From assembly GCF_011761345.1 (NCBI RefSeq), contig NZ_JAASRY010000004.1, forward strand, positions 351,071 through 415,070: a DNA stretch of 64,000 nucleotides. Direction: 5' to 3'. The position numbers were made by a program, and so were the translations under genes. This DNA comes from Thalassobacillus devorans (GTDB taxonomy: Bacteria; Bacillota; Bacilli; Bacillales; Halobacillaceae). The notes under the pieces were generated by a model, which saw only the letters and a program-made list of their open reading frames with translations, made no database searches and was not told the DNA's origin. Shown piece after piece: positions 7,497 to 15,527 of the stretch; within the stretch, counting starts at the first letter, position 1; every line of letters begins with the position of its first letter.

Positions 7497-7548
7497 CTTA
7501 TAGCGAAAGCCTTAGTAATTTCTTAATCCCTTAACAAAGTTAAACTTC
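7497..7548 (-). repeat. Short dispersed repeat, copy 1 (upstream of the EcsC gene)
   Basis: CTTATAGCGAAAGCC ... AGTTAAACTT on the plus strand. It aligns with 47327-47384, where CTTATGGAGAAAGCC matches at 13 of 15 positions and AGTTAAACTT at all 10, with TTTCTTA and AATCC in between. Both copies lie 100-130 bp upstream of a minus-strand gene and just after another gene's terminator. Confidence 0.5.
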
Positions 7549-7562
7549 TTAATATATAAGAA

Positions 7563-7600
7563 AACCAGGTATCCAACCTTTAAGAGCTGGATACCTGGTT
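7563..7600 (-). terminator. Terminator of ackA
   Basis: AACCAGGTATCCA and TGGATACCTGGTT form a perfect 13-bp stem with a 12-base loop, followed on the minus strand by TTCTTATATATT. It starts 5 bp past the ackA stop. Confidence 0.9.
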
Positions 7601-7605
7601 ATAGA

Positions 7606-8793
7606 TTAACTGGATAGACGCACCGTATCACGTGCAATCATAACTTCCTCGTTTGTTGGGATGATCATGACTTTAACTGGTGAATGTGGATAGTTTACGA
7701 AAGCTTCTTTTCCACGGACTTTATTCAGGGAAGGATCCCAGTAAACACCCATGAACTCCAGCCCTTTCAGGACACGTTCACGAATCGCTGTACTGTTTTC
7801 CCCTACTCCAGCAGTAAAGATGATTGCATCGACTCCGTGCATACGGGATGCATAAGAACCAATATATTTGTGGATGCGTGCTGCAAATACTTCTAAGGCC
7901 AACTCCGCACGCTCTTCTCCATCAGAAGCCTTTTCCTCAATATCACGTAAATCACTGGAGAAACCGGATAGCGCAAGCATCCCGCTCTCCTTATTTAATA
8001 CGTTCATCACTTCCGCAGCTGTTTTGCCTGTCTTATCCATGATATAAGGAATCAAGGCAGGATCGATATTACCGGAGCGCGTTCCCATCGTTACACCAGC
8101 TAATGGGGTGAATCCCATAGAAGTATCGATGGATTTTCCACCTTCGATTGCTGCTATACTCGCTCCGTTACCTAGGTGGCAGGAGATAACACGCAGTTGT
8201 TCGATCGGCAGACCTAGCATTTCAGCCGCTCGTTCGGAAACGTACTTATGAGAAGTACCATGGAAGCCATATTTACGTATGCCATACTTTTCATAATACT
8301 CATACGGCAAGCTATATAAATATGATTGTTCTGGCATTGTTTGATGGAAAGCTGTATCGAATACGGCCACCGATGGTACTCCCGGGAGTACCTGTTTAAA
8401 TGCCCGGATGCCCGTTAAGTTCGCCGGATTATGAAGTGGAGCCAAGTCAGAAACTTCTTCAATTTCTTTAATGACTTCTTCCGTGATCAGAACGGAATCA
8501 CTGAACCGCTCTCCACCATGGACAACACGATGACCTACGCCATCGATTTCATCCAGAGAATCGATAATACCTGTAGAAGTTAATTTCTCTAAAAGCATTT
8601 TGACAGCTTCTGCATGGTCAGCAATATCTTGTGTGGTCGTTACTTTTTCGCCGCCCACTTCTATAGTAAAGATAGAATCGTTGATGCCGATTCGCTCAAC
8701 TAGGCCTTTCGTGATTACAGTTTCTTCCGGCATTTCCATCAGTTGAAACTTTAATGAAGAACTGCCGGCATTAATAGCTATGATTTTACTCAA
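7606..8793 (-). CDS. ackA: Acetate kinase
   Basis: Acetyl phosphate plus ADP to acetate plus ATP, the last step of overflow metabolism. The ASKHA phosphate-1 loop [13 protein letters not shown] opens the protein. [28 protein letters not shown] and FTAGVGENS are the family signatures, and 395 residues is the normal length. The start is a TTG with AAGGGGATG seven bases upstream; the nearby ATG is out of frame. It is preceded by a SigA-type promoter and a cre placed as in B. subtilis ackA, where CcpA activates. Confidence 0.97.
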   Translation of the reverse strand: MSKIIAINAGSSSLKFQLMEMPEETVITKGLVERIGINDSIFTIEVGGEKVTTTQDIADHAEAVKMLLEKLTSTGIIDSLDEIDGVGHRVVHGGERFSDSVLITEEVIKEIEEVSDLAPLHNPANLTGIRAFKQVLPGVPSVAVFDTAFHQTMPEQSYLYSLPYEYYEKYGIRKYGFHGTSHKYVSERAAEMLGLPIEQLRVISCHLGNGASIAAIEGGKSIDTSMGFTPLAGVTMGTRSGNIDPALIPYIMDKTGKTAAEVMNVLNKESGMLALSGFSSDLRDIEEKASDGEERAELALEVFAARIHKYIGSYASRMHGVDAIIFTAGVGENSTAIRERVLKGLEFMGVYWDPSLNKVRGKEAFVNYPHSPVKVMIIPTNEEVMIARDTVRLSS

Positions 8794-8840
8794 GGTTGTT
8801 CATCCCCTTAAATTAGGCTCTCTTGTTTTATTCCACTACC

Positions 8841-8869
8841 ATTTAATCACCCTGCGTAGACATTTTCAA
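8841..8869 (-). promoter_or_regulatory. SigA-type promoter of ackA
   Basis: TTGAAA at 8869-8864, a 17-bp spacer, and TTAAAT at 8846-8841. The expected transcription start is near 8834. Confidence 0.6.
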
Positions 8870-8883
8870 GATACAAGGGTGAA

Positions 8884-8897
8884 TGGTAACGTTTACG
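8884..8897 (-). promoter_or_regulatory. cre site upstream of ackA
   Basis: The minus strand reads CGTAAACGTTACCA, matching TGWAANCGNTNWCA at 12 of 14 positions. Its centre lies about 56.5 bp upstream of the expected start, the spacing reported for CcpA activation of B. subtilis ackA. Confidence 0.75.
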
Positions 8898-8922
8898 CAA
8901 GAAAATCTTTATTTTCTCATAA

Positions 8923-9909
8923 TTAGGAAGAATGATTTTTTTCAAACCATTGATTGATTTGACCCAGTATATCAGCCATTGCGGTATGATTCTTAAAGGA
9001 AGGAAGCTTCGCGAGCAAAGCCTCTTTCGGCGTTTTAGTCCCTTCTCCCTTTTTTTGCAGAATCAGGATACTTTTGGCATGTTTTTCTTCCTTAAATAGA
9101 CTTTCTGGCAGTTGAAGCATCCCGAAAATATGGGCATGCTCTCTGAGAAACTCATTCAGCTGCTGTGCCTGATCACTCTCAAACAAAAAATTAGGAATGA
9201 TGAACATCAAAAATCCGCCTGGTTTTGTATACCTGAGCCCTTGCTCGATGAATAAATGATGAGAGTAAGAATGTTCTTCCTCCGCGTGCAACGTAAACTC
9301 TTTCGCCTGTACATCATCAGGATAATAACCAACAGGAAGGTCAGCTAAAACAAAGTCGACTGGCTCTAACAGAAACGGCCGCAAGCTGTCCTGATGGAAA
9401 AATTCTATTTCACTCTTTTGAAGGTTAGCATTTGCCAGGGCCAGCTTCATCAGCGTTTCATCCACATCACTTCCATAAGCCGCAACCTTCTTATCCAGCT
9501 GGTTTAATACTGCAGTCAGCAAATTAGCAGTACCGCAGGCAGGATCGAAAATCCGTAATTCCTTTTCACCAGGAAACAAACGCTGGGTTAAATACCCCAT
9601 AAACATAGCCACCGTATCGGGGGTGATAAGGTGCTGCTGTTGAGTGGCTCCCTTCATCCCTTTTAATATTGCAAGCTGTGTCGCTTTCCGGATTTCCTCT
9701 TTTTCATACTTGTTCAGCTCAATGTCTTTTAAATGCTTTTCTAGTTGCTGTTTTAACAGATCAGCCATATCATCAAAGGGAGCATGATGAAATAAAACAT
9801 CCAGGGCACCTGCAACAGCTTCTAAATATGTGCTGTTTTCCTGATATTCGATAGCTGTCGCCGCTTCATCAATCCATTCAAAGAGTTCTTCTACATGTTT
9901 ATGGTCCAT
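8923..9909 (-). CDS. ytxK: YtxK-type class I SAM-dependent methyltransferase
   Basis: A 328-residue protein with an N-terminal helical region (about 1-90) and a Rossmann methyltransferase domain. It has IFDPACGTANLLTAVLNQL (SAM-binding, about residue 120) and VLADLPVGYYP, where DLPVGYY replaces the usual N/DPPY motif of N6-adenine methylases; the tyrosines suggest an N-methylase ancestry. The target is unknown. It is directly upstream of ackA as in other bacilli. The ATG has a strong GGAGG. Confidence 0.9.
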   Translation of the reverse strand: MDHKHVEELFEWIDEAATAIEYQENSTYLEAVAGALDVLFHHAPFDDMADLLKQQLEKHLKDIELNKYEKEEIRKATQLAILKGMKGATQQQHLITPDTVAMFMGYLTQRLFPGEKELRIFDPACGTANLLTAVLNQLDKKVAAYGSDVDETLMKLALANANLQKSEIEFFHQDSLRPFLLEPVDFVLADLPVGYYPDDVQAKEFTLHAEEEHSYSHHLFIEQGLRYTKPGGFLMFIIPNFLFESDQAQQLNEFLREHAHIFGMLQLPESLFKEEKHAKSILILQKKGEGTKTPKEALLAKLPSFKNHTAMADILGQINQWFEKNHSS

Positions 9910-9972
9910 AAAACGTCTCCTCCTTACTTTACCCCTGCACTTTCCTATGATTCAAAGTTTATAAACAAGCAA

Positions 9973-10002
9973 ATGGCGCATTCATTTTTAGAAATGCGCC
10001 AT
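9973..10002 (-). terminator. Terminator of tpx
   Basis: ATGGCGCATT and AATGCGCCAT form a 10-bp stem, followed on the minus strand by TTGCTTGTTT. Confidence 0.8.
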
Positions 10003-10064
10003 GTTGATTCAATCGATATCCTATTTACATTCCGATCATACATTTTCGTGTAATGGCAGTCAAC

Positions 10065-10565
10065 TTACTTAGCTTGTTCGACTGCAGCGATCGCTGACTC
10101 ATAATCAGGGTGGTTCGTTGCTTCACTGACATACTCTGCATAGGTGACTTTATTCTCAGAATCTACAACAAACACGGCACGAGCCAAGAGACGCAGTTCT
10201 TCGATTAATACACCATACGCCTTGCCGAAAGAAGCATCACGATGATCTGACAACGTATCAACATTCTCGATACCTTCCGCACCACACCAGCGCTTTTGAG
10301 CGAACGGCAAATCCATACTGATGGTCAAAACTTTGACATCACCCAGGCTGGTAGCTTCTTCGTTGAAACGACGCGTCTGCTCCGCACAAACTCCAGTATC
10401 AAGAGAAGGGACTACACTGATCAATTTCACACTGCCCTGGTAATCATTCAAAGTAACTTCACTAAGGTCATTTGCCAGTACTTTAAAATCAGGTGCCTTG
10501 TCCCCTGCCTTTACTTCTTCTCCAACTAGTGTAACCGGGTTTTCTTTAAATGTAATTGAAGCCAT
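10065..10565 (-). CDS. tpx: Thiol peroxidase (atypical 2-Cys peroxiredoxin)
   Basis: A 166-residue thioredoxin-fold peroxidase that reduces hydroperoxides with thioredoxin. The peroxidatic cysteine is in [17 protein letters not shown] (about residue 60) and the resolving cysteine in [12 protein letters not shown] (about residue 94), the pair typical of Tpx. SGC codons and length are ordinary. The ATG has GGAGG at 8 bp. It is flanked by terminators on both sides, so it is monocistronic. Confidence 0.97.
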   Translation of the reverse strand: MASITFKENPVTLVGEEVKAGDKAPDFKVLANDLSEVTLNDYQGSVKLISVVPSLDTGVCAEQTRRFNEEATSLGDVKVLTISMDLPFAQKRWCGAEGIENVDTLSDHRDASFGKAYGVLIEELRLLARAVFVVDSENKVTYAEYVSEATNHPDYESAIAAVEQAK

Positions 10566-10612
10566 TTCATCGTCCTCCTTGCATGAATTAAAATTTAGTT
10601 ACCCCATAAAAA

Positions 10613-10642
10613 AACTGCCTATCTTTTATTATGAAGGCAGTT
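10613..10642 (-). terminator. Terminator of the ytfI-ytfJ operon
   Basis: AACTGCC and GGCAGTT pair around a 16-base loop, followed on the minus strand by a run of seven T (TTTTTTTATGG). It lies 23 bp after the ytfJ stop. Confidence 0.8.
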
Positions 10643-10664
10643 TGTTTCAATGTCTAATATTAAC

Positions 10665-11129
10665 CTATAAAAGATCGGAAGAAGAACGTCTTGACCTTGA
10701 TTCCTGCTGGCTTCCACCTTTATTACCTTTTTGCAGTATCTCCTGTATCTTTTCAATTACTGGCGGTGCCAAGTCAAGCATTCGTTCATATAAGTGGGTC
10801 TGTTCGTTCAAATGGATCATTTGGACTCCTTGTTTTCTGACTACAAGAAATGCAATCGGGGTGATAGAGACTCCGCCCCCGCTTCCACCTCCAAATGGCA
10901 GTTCCATATCTGATTGACCCTGGCCGCTGTCCTGCCCTTGGTCGCTTCCGCTTTTAGGTTTGAACTCACTGCCACCGGCAGCAAATCCAAAGCCTACCCT
11001 TGACACAGGAATGATGATGCTTCCATCAGGGGATTCCACCGGTTCACCTACAATTGTATTAACATCAATCATTTCTTTAAGACTATCCATAGCTGTGGTC
11101 ATCAGACCTTGAATCGGATGCTCATCCAT
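10665..11129 (-). CDS. ytfJ: GerW family sporulation protein YtfJ
   Basis: A 154-residue protein with the family start HPIQGLMTTAMDSLKEMIDVNTIVG-like region (residues 4-28), a hydrophobic beta core (VGFGFAAGGSEF), a low-complexity Gly/Ser/Gln stretch (about 80-105) and the conserved GGGSGGGVSITPIAFLVV. GerW/YtfJ homologues are made in the forespore and needed for normal germination in bacilli. It follows ytfI by 27 bp on the same strand. The extreme Arg/Ser C-terminus is variable in the family. Confidence 0.92.
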   Translation of the reverse strand: MDEHPIQGLMTTAMDSLKEMIDVNTIVGEPVESPDGSIIIPVSRVGFGFAAGGSEFKPKSGSDQGQDSGQGQSDMELPFGGGSGGGVSITPIAFLVVRKQGVQMIHLNEQTHLYERMLDLAPPVIEKIQEILQKGNKGGSQQESRSRRSSSDLL

Positions 11130-11156
11130 GTTATTACCTCCTGCTTGTCATCTCGC

Positions 11157-11744
11157 TTACTCAGCTTTTCTGTTCACGTATCGTAACCACACATATATAG
11201 CTTTGCCCAGACGAAATGAAAATATACCATCGGCAAGCACATGGAAACAGGGCATTTGAAACGACGGTTCCACACGGAATTTAGCTGGTTTTTTTATGAT
11301 AAACAATTGGTCGAGCAACTGTTCCAGAAGAGCCCCTAGAGCCATCAACCCTCCTGCCAAGGATCCTGTCGTTGAAGCCATTCCGGTGCCCACACGCATG
11401 ATACTATCCATTTTATGTACGGTTATGACACTTCCCAATTCCATAACCTGGGAGAAAGAAAGGCTCCTTTTTGCTTTCCCTTCCGAAACTTTATCCTTCC
11501 AAATTTCTTCTGCTTTCTTTTCCACTTTAGCCCACTCTTCTTCATTTTCTACTATCCGTGAAAAATCAATTTGGCGGCGGAAAACAGGAAGAAAGCCGAA
11601 ATAAGCGACTAAAGTCAGACGCTTATCTTCCGGCAATATTTTTAAATGAAAACGTAATGATATCTTCATGAACAGTAAACCGATCACAATGATAGTTAAC
11701 ACAATCAAGCCAATCAAAATCCATTTCATGAGCCTCACCTGCAT
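11157..11744 (-). CDS. ytfI: DUF2953 membrane protein YtfI
   Basis: A 195-residue protein with one N-terminal membrane segment (about residues 9-27, ILIGLIVLTIIVIGLLFM) and a DUF2953 domain including a short hydrophobic GTGMASTTGSLAGGLMALGA stretch (about 120-140). It is the partner of ytfJ in sporulating bacilli; its function is unknown. The first ATG has TGAGGA at 7 bp; an ATG five codons downstream with AGGTGAGG is possible. Confidence 0.87.
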   Translation of the reverse strand: MQVRLMKWILIGLIVLTIIVIGLLFMKISLRFHLKILPEDKRLTLVAYFGFLPVFRRQIDFSRIVENEEEWAKVEKKAEEIWKDKVSEGKAKRSLSFSQVMELGSVITVHKMDSIMRVGTGMASTTGSLAGGLMALGALLEQLLDQLFIIKKPAKFRVEPSFQMPCFHVLADGIFSFRLGKAIYVWLRYVNRKAE

Positions 11745-11957
11745 ACTAGTATCCTCAGATGACCATCCTAATAAACATCTATCATCAATATTTTAAAGAA
11801 AACTCAGATTTTCCCCAAAGTTATTATAGCCAATCTTTAAATTCTATCCTGCTTAAACTTACCTTAATTTTTAATCAGGCACCATCTCTCTTAGCATTTC
11901 CACTTCACAGTCAGAGATGATAAAATAAGGATTACCATGTAGAGGGAGGCATACATA

Positions 11958-12761
11958 ATGGCGAATGACAGACAGAATCTATACTTTTATTACCCACCTA
12001 ATGAGGAGCTCGATGAAAAACTTAAGCCTTTATTTCGTTTAGCAGAAGAGAATGGCTTTACTATATTAGAGGACCCAAAGCACGCCAATATTATTGTCAG
12101 CGTCGGTGGAGATGGAACGTTCCTGCAAGCTGTCAGGAAAACTGGTTTCCGGCAGGACTGCTTGTATGTAGGTATTCGCAGAGAAGATGAGGCAGGCCTA
12201 TATTGTGATTTCAATATCGACGACTTTGATAAAATGGTCGATTCCATGGTTAATGCCGACCTGGAAGTAAGAAGATTTCCCGTCATAGAAACTACAGTCA
12301 ATAATGAGTCTACCATGCTTTGCTTGAATGAATGCAGTGTACGTTCAACATTAATCAAGACGATCGTGATTGATGTATTCATCGACGGACGCCAGTTTGA
12401 AACCTTCCGAGGTGATGGCCTGGTAGTCTCAACACCAACAGGAAGTACAGGTTATAACAAATCAACCAAAGGAGCTGTCATCGATCCAAGGCTCCCATGT
12501 TTCCAGGTCAGCGAACTTGCTTCTTTAAACAATAACCGCTACCGCACATTGGGCTCACCATTTGTCCTTGGCAATGAACGCACATTGAAACTTAAAGTAC
12601 AGCAGGATGGAAATGACTATCCGATCATTGGGATGGACAACGAAGCATTCTCTATCAGGAACATCAAGGAGTTATCCATCCAATTAAGTGACCATGTCAT
12701 CAAAACCGTTAAAATGAAAGATAACACCTTCTGGGACCGCGTCCAGCGCACATTCCTTTAA
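11958..12761 (+). CDS. nadK2: NAD kinase 2
   Basis: ATP-dependent phosphorylation of NAD to NADP. The GGDGT motif (SVGGDGTFLQAV, about residue 50), the NE/D segment and the signature GDGLVVSTPTGSTGYNKS are all present. At 267 residues it is the YtdI/PpnKB paralogue type, and the synteny with ytcJ and ytfIJ agrees. The ATG has GGGAGG at 8 bp. It is convergent with ytcJ and shares a bidirectional terminator. Confidence 0.95.
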   Translation: MANDRQNLYFYYPPNEELDEKLKPLFRLAEENGFTILEDPKHANIIVSVGGDGTFLQAVRKTGFRQDCLYVGIRREDEAGLYCDFNIDDFDKMVDSMVNADLEVRRFPVIETTVNNESTMLCLNECSVRSTLIKTIVIDVFIDGRQFETFRGDGLVVSTPTGSTGYNKSTKGAVIDPRLPCFQVSELASLNNNRYRTLGSPFVLGNERTLKLKVQQDGNDYPIIGMDNEAFSIRNIKELSIQLSDHVIKTVKMKDNTFWDRVQRTFL

Positions 12762-12810
12762 GCCAAAACGTAAGTGCTGGAGCAGGGTGAAGTACTTTAA
12801 TACAAAAACA

Positions 12811-12840
12811 AAGCCTGACACATCTCCCTGTGTCAGGCTT
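12811..12840. terminator. Bidirectional terminator between nadK2 and ytcJ
   Basis: AAGCCTGACACA and TGTGTCAGGCTT form a perfect 12-bp stem with a six-base loop. TTCG follows on the plus side and a TTGTTTTTGTA tail on the minus side. Confidence 0.9.
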
Positions 12841-12848
12841 TCGTTTAA

Positions 12849-14441
12849 TTATGTCCGTTGATACATTACATCCCCGTCTACAATCGTCATGGTTACATTT
12901 GTATCGCCTATTTCATGGGGAGCTAACGTAAACAGGTCCCTATCTAACACAGTGAAATCTGCTGTGTAGCCTTCTTTTATTTTGCCTCGATCATTTTCAT
13001 GACGGATAGCATACGCACTCCCGCTTGTATAAAGAGAAATCGCTTCATACATGGAAAGCTGCTGGGAGGCATTATATATTTTCTGGTCAAAGCTTGCTCT
13101 GCGCTCTACTGCCGCACGGATGCCTAATAACGGGTTTATTTCTTCAATCGGAGCATCCGAGCCACCGGCACAAGGTATTCCTTTATCTAGCAATGTTTTC
13201 CATGCATAAGCATGTATCAGCCGGTGTTCTCCAATTCGCTCGATGACCCATGGAAAATCAGAGGCTACAAAGGTCGGCTGTAAATCTAAAATAACATTCA
13301 GCTTTGTCAGCTTATCATATAGTTCTTCCCGTAATATTTGCGCATGGATAACCCGGTCTCTTTCCCCGCTATCCAGTGGGTTGGCGTGGAGAATCTCGGC
13401 TATTGTTTCTACAGCCTGATCACCAATCGCATGTACAGCCACTGGCATTCGTTTTTTTCTTGCCTGCTGGACAAGAGCTTCTAACTGTGCTTTTTCGTGT
13501 ATAGCTACTCCTTCATTCAATGGGTCATCGGCATACGCCGCCGACAGCCAAGCCGTCCTGCCACCAAGGGCACCGTCTGAAAAGATCTTCATGGCTCCTA
13601 ATTCCACAAAATCTGTACCGCTTTTATATTGATATCCATTGTCATGCATATCTTCCACTACCTCATGATGGACAAGTAAATGTGCCCGGAATTTCAGTTC
13701 TTTTCCATCAATGACTTTACAGAAGGCATCAAATGTTTTTTGGAAGCCCCCATAATAATTTAAATCTTCCGTATGTCCGCCTACCAATCCATGCCGATGC
13801 ATATCATTTACTGCTAATGTCAAAGCCCGTTCCAAATATTGAGGGGTGACTTCCGGCATCGCCTGCTTGATCAGCTCCTGAGCCTGGTCATGGAAATAAC
13901 CAAGGGGTTCACCTGCATCCGAACGGATAATCAGACCGCCCTGAGGATCATTTGTAGCTGCTGTAACCCCAGCAAGTGCCATTGCCTTAGAATTAGCCAG
14001 CAGTGCATGACGGCAGATTCGTGTCAACATCATAGGATGGTCATTTGTAATATCATCGAGTTCATCCTTATAGATAATCCGCTGGTCACTCCATTGATTT
14101 TCGTTCCATCCCTCCCCTATGATCCATTCGCCTTTAGGGACCTGCTCTGCGTGCTGTTTTAACGCCCACTTTACTTCTTCAGCGGACTTCATAAACGACA
14201 AATCAAGCCGCTGCAGCCGCTCTCCATGTCCAATAATATGTAAATGGCTATCTACGAAGCCAGGATACATGACCTGGCCCATCAGGTTATACTCTTTGGT
14301 AAGCCGATCTCCATATGTACGGTATAATTGTTGGCTGTCGCCTACCGCTATAATTTTTCCCTTATCGGTAACTACTGCTTCTACCCAGTCGTTCTCTTGC
14401 GCCATCGTATAAATTTTGCCTCCATACCATAGTTCGGCCAT
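12849..14441 (-). CDS. ytcJ: YtcJ-like amidohydrolase
   Basis: A 530-residue amidohydrolase_3 family enzyme. PGFVDSHLHIIGHG holds the metal-binding HxH, VAVHAIGDQAVE a histidine ligand, and GGSDAPIEEINPLLG the catalytic aspartate. The likely substrate is an amide or N-formyl compound; it cannot be named. The ATG at 14441 is chosen for AAGGGAG at 8 bp; an ATG nine codons earlier has no such site. It is monocistronic, with a composite palindromic element upstream. Confidence 0.9.
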   Translation of the reverse strand: MAELWYGGKIYTMAQENDWVEAVVTDKGKIIAVGDSQQLYRTYGDRLTKEYNLMGQVMYPGFVDSHLHIIGHGERLQRLDLSFMKSAEEVKWALKQHAEQVPKGEWIIGEGWNENQWSDQRIIYKDELDDITNDHPMMLTRICRHALLANSKAMALAGVTAATNDPQGGLIIRSDAGEPLGYFHDQAQELIKQAMPEVTPQYLERALTLAVNDMHRHGLVGGHTEDLNYYGGFQKTFDAFCKVIDGKELKFRAHLLVHHEVVEDMHDNGYQYKSGTDFVELGAMKIFSDGALGGRTAWLSAAYADDPLNEGVAIHEKAQLEALVQQARKKRMPVAVHAIGDQAVETIAEILHANPLDSGERDRVIHAQILREELYDKLTKLNVILDLQPTFVASDFPWVIERIGEHRLIHAYAWKTLLDKGIPCAGGSDAPIEEINPLLGIRAAVERRASFDQKIYNASQQLSMYEAISLYTSGSAYAIRHENDRGKIKEGYTADFTVLDRDLFTLAPHEIGDTNVTMTIVDGDVMYQRT

Positions 14442-14610
14442 TATCCTATCTCCCTTCTTTCCACTCATTGTATACTATAAATTCATCTTTTTCCTTACCT
14501 TATTTTCGTCTTTCTCAGCTCATACATCAACTATTTACAACTAATATGTTGAATAGTTAAGATTGCGACTACAGAATGACTGGCTTTTAGTATAAGTTTT
14601 GCTTTTTCCA

Positions 14611-15130
14611 TTAAAGCTCCCTTATACTGAAGACTCAGTTTCGAGATAAGTTGTTTCCGTTACGGCAGTAACGGTTGGGAGGTCCGGGAAATTACTCGCT
14701 TTCCATGGGCGTACGGTGAGCTTCCTCGGGCTTAAAGCCCTGCGGGATCTCACCATGTACTATTCTCCCATTGGAGTCTCGCAATTTCCCGGATCTCCTT
14801 CCATTTATGTGTGTAACGGAAGCGCTATTCCTCAGTAATGATTACTATGAAATGGGAACAAGCGTGTTCTATGCAAATTACAATGCAAAGAGCCTTCGAT
14901 ATTTCGCGGGTACGTTAACCTTCATGACAGCTGGGTGGCGGGGAAACGGTGAGACTCCCGTGGGAGAAGGATCCAGACGAGACCCCGCAGGGCGTGAAAC
15001 GACCGAGGAGGCTCGGCGGCTCCCCCACAGGAAAGCGAACCGTTTCCCAGCCGCCCTTCTCTGGATTTGGTAACGTATCCCAAAATACCTCGAAATGAAG
15101 TCTTCGACTTTTCGGCACTTTTATTGAATA
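14611..15130 (+). repeat. Composite palindromic element, complete copy (about 520 bp)
   Basis: The left end is AAAGCTCCC ... GAAGACTCAGTTTCGAGA; the right end is CCTCGAAATGAAGTCTTCG then ACTTTTCGGC. The ends are imperfect inverted repeats of one another. Module A runs about 14652-14822: TTCCGTTAC pairs with GTAACGGAA, and CCGGGAAATT with AATTTCCCGG. Module B runs about 14900-15085: GGGAAACGGT pairs with ACCGTTTCCC. B resembles the reverse complement of A. ORFs inside have no homology or ribosome site. The stretch 14442-14610 holds nothing else I can support. Confidence 0.8.
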
Positions 15131-15170
15131 CTTAAAGTAAATAAACTTAAACAGGGCAAATTATTAAGAA

Positions 15171-15197
15171 AAGCCTTGCTGTTGGCCAGCAAGGCTT
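15171..15197. terminator. Terminator of the SASP gene
   Basis: AAGCCTTGCTG and CCAGCAAGGCTT pair around TTGG-type loop bases; the minus-strand tail is CTTAATAATTT. It also has a T5 run on the plus strand. Confidence 0.8.
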
Positions 15198-15219
15198 TTT
15201 GCCATACATATTTAATTAG

Positions 15220-15420
15220 TTATTGTTGACCACCAAATTGCTGTTCAGCTTGTTGAACCAAGCGCTTAGTGATTTCACCACCAACAGAACCGTTAGCGCG
15301 GGAAGTTGAGTCAGGACCAAGTTGAACTCCGAATTCTTGAGCGATTTCAGTTTTCATTTGATCCAAAGCTTGTTGTACACCAGGTACAAGCAATTGGTTT
15401 GAGTTGTTGTTTTGAGCCAT
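15220..15420 (-). CDS. Small acid-soluble spore protein, alpha/beta type
   Basis: A 66-residue SASP. It has [19 protein letters not shown] (residues 5-23), a central [11 protein letters not shown] in which the GPR protease site lies, and the C-terminal signature [19 protein letters not shown]. These proteins coat spore DNA and protect it from UV and heat. The AGGAGGTG is strong, and a SigG-type promoter lies 25 bp upstream of the start. Several paralogues are usual, so sspA versus sspB cannot be assigned. Confidence 0.97.
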   Translation of the reverse strand: MAQNNNSNQLLVPGVQQALDQMKTEIAQEFGVQLGPDSTSRANGSVGGEITKRLVQQAEQQFGGQQ

Positions 15421-15431
15421 GTTGTTTCACC

Positions 15432-15474
15432 TCCTCGTTACTTCTATCATGTGTAACGAGGATTTTTTTCATTC
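15432..15474 (-). promoter_or_regulatory. SigG-type promoter of the SASP gene with an inverted repeat
   Basis: On the minus strand GAATG (15474-15470), an 18-bp spacer and CATGATA (15451-15445) fit the forespore SigG consensus. TCCTCGTTAC (15432-15441) and GTAACGAGGA (15453-15462) form a perfect 10-bp inverted repeat around the -10 element; one arm runs into the Shine-Dalgarno sequence. Confidence 0.75.
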
Positions 15475-15527
15475 AAACCTCTTGCTGGTATTTGTTGCTA
15501 GTAGGTTAAAAGCTGTAATATCAGCGC

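Noticed and set aside
7497..7548. SigB promoter in the short dispersed repeat (GTTTAA then GGGATT on the minus strand)
   Set aside because: The spacer is only 9 bp, not the 12-15 bp that SigB needs, in this copy, and the second copy lacks the GGG.
11745..11860. SigF-type promoter for the ytfI-ytfJ operon
   Set aside because: GGGGAAAAT resembles a -10 element, but no GYATA lies at the right distance.
14771..15118. ORFs on both strands (100 and 67 codons) inside the composite element
   Set aside because: They run through palindromic stems, have no ribosome site and appear in several frames because of the inverted repeats.
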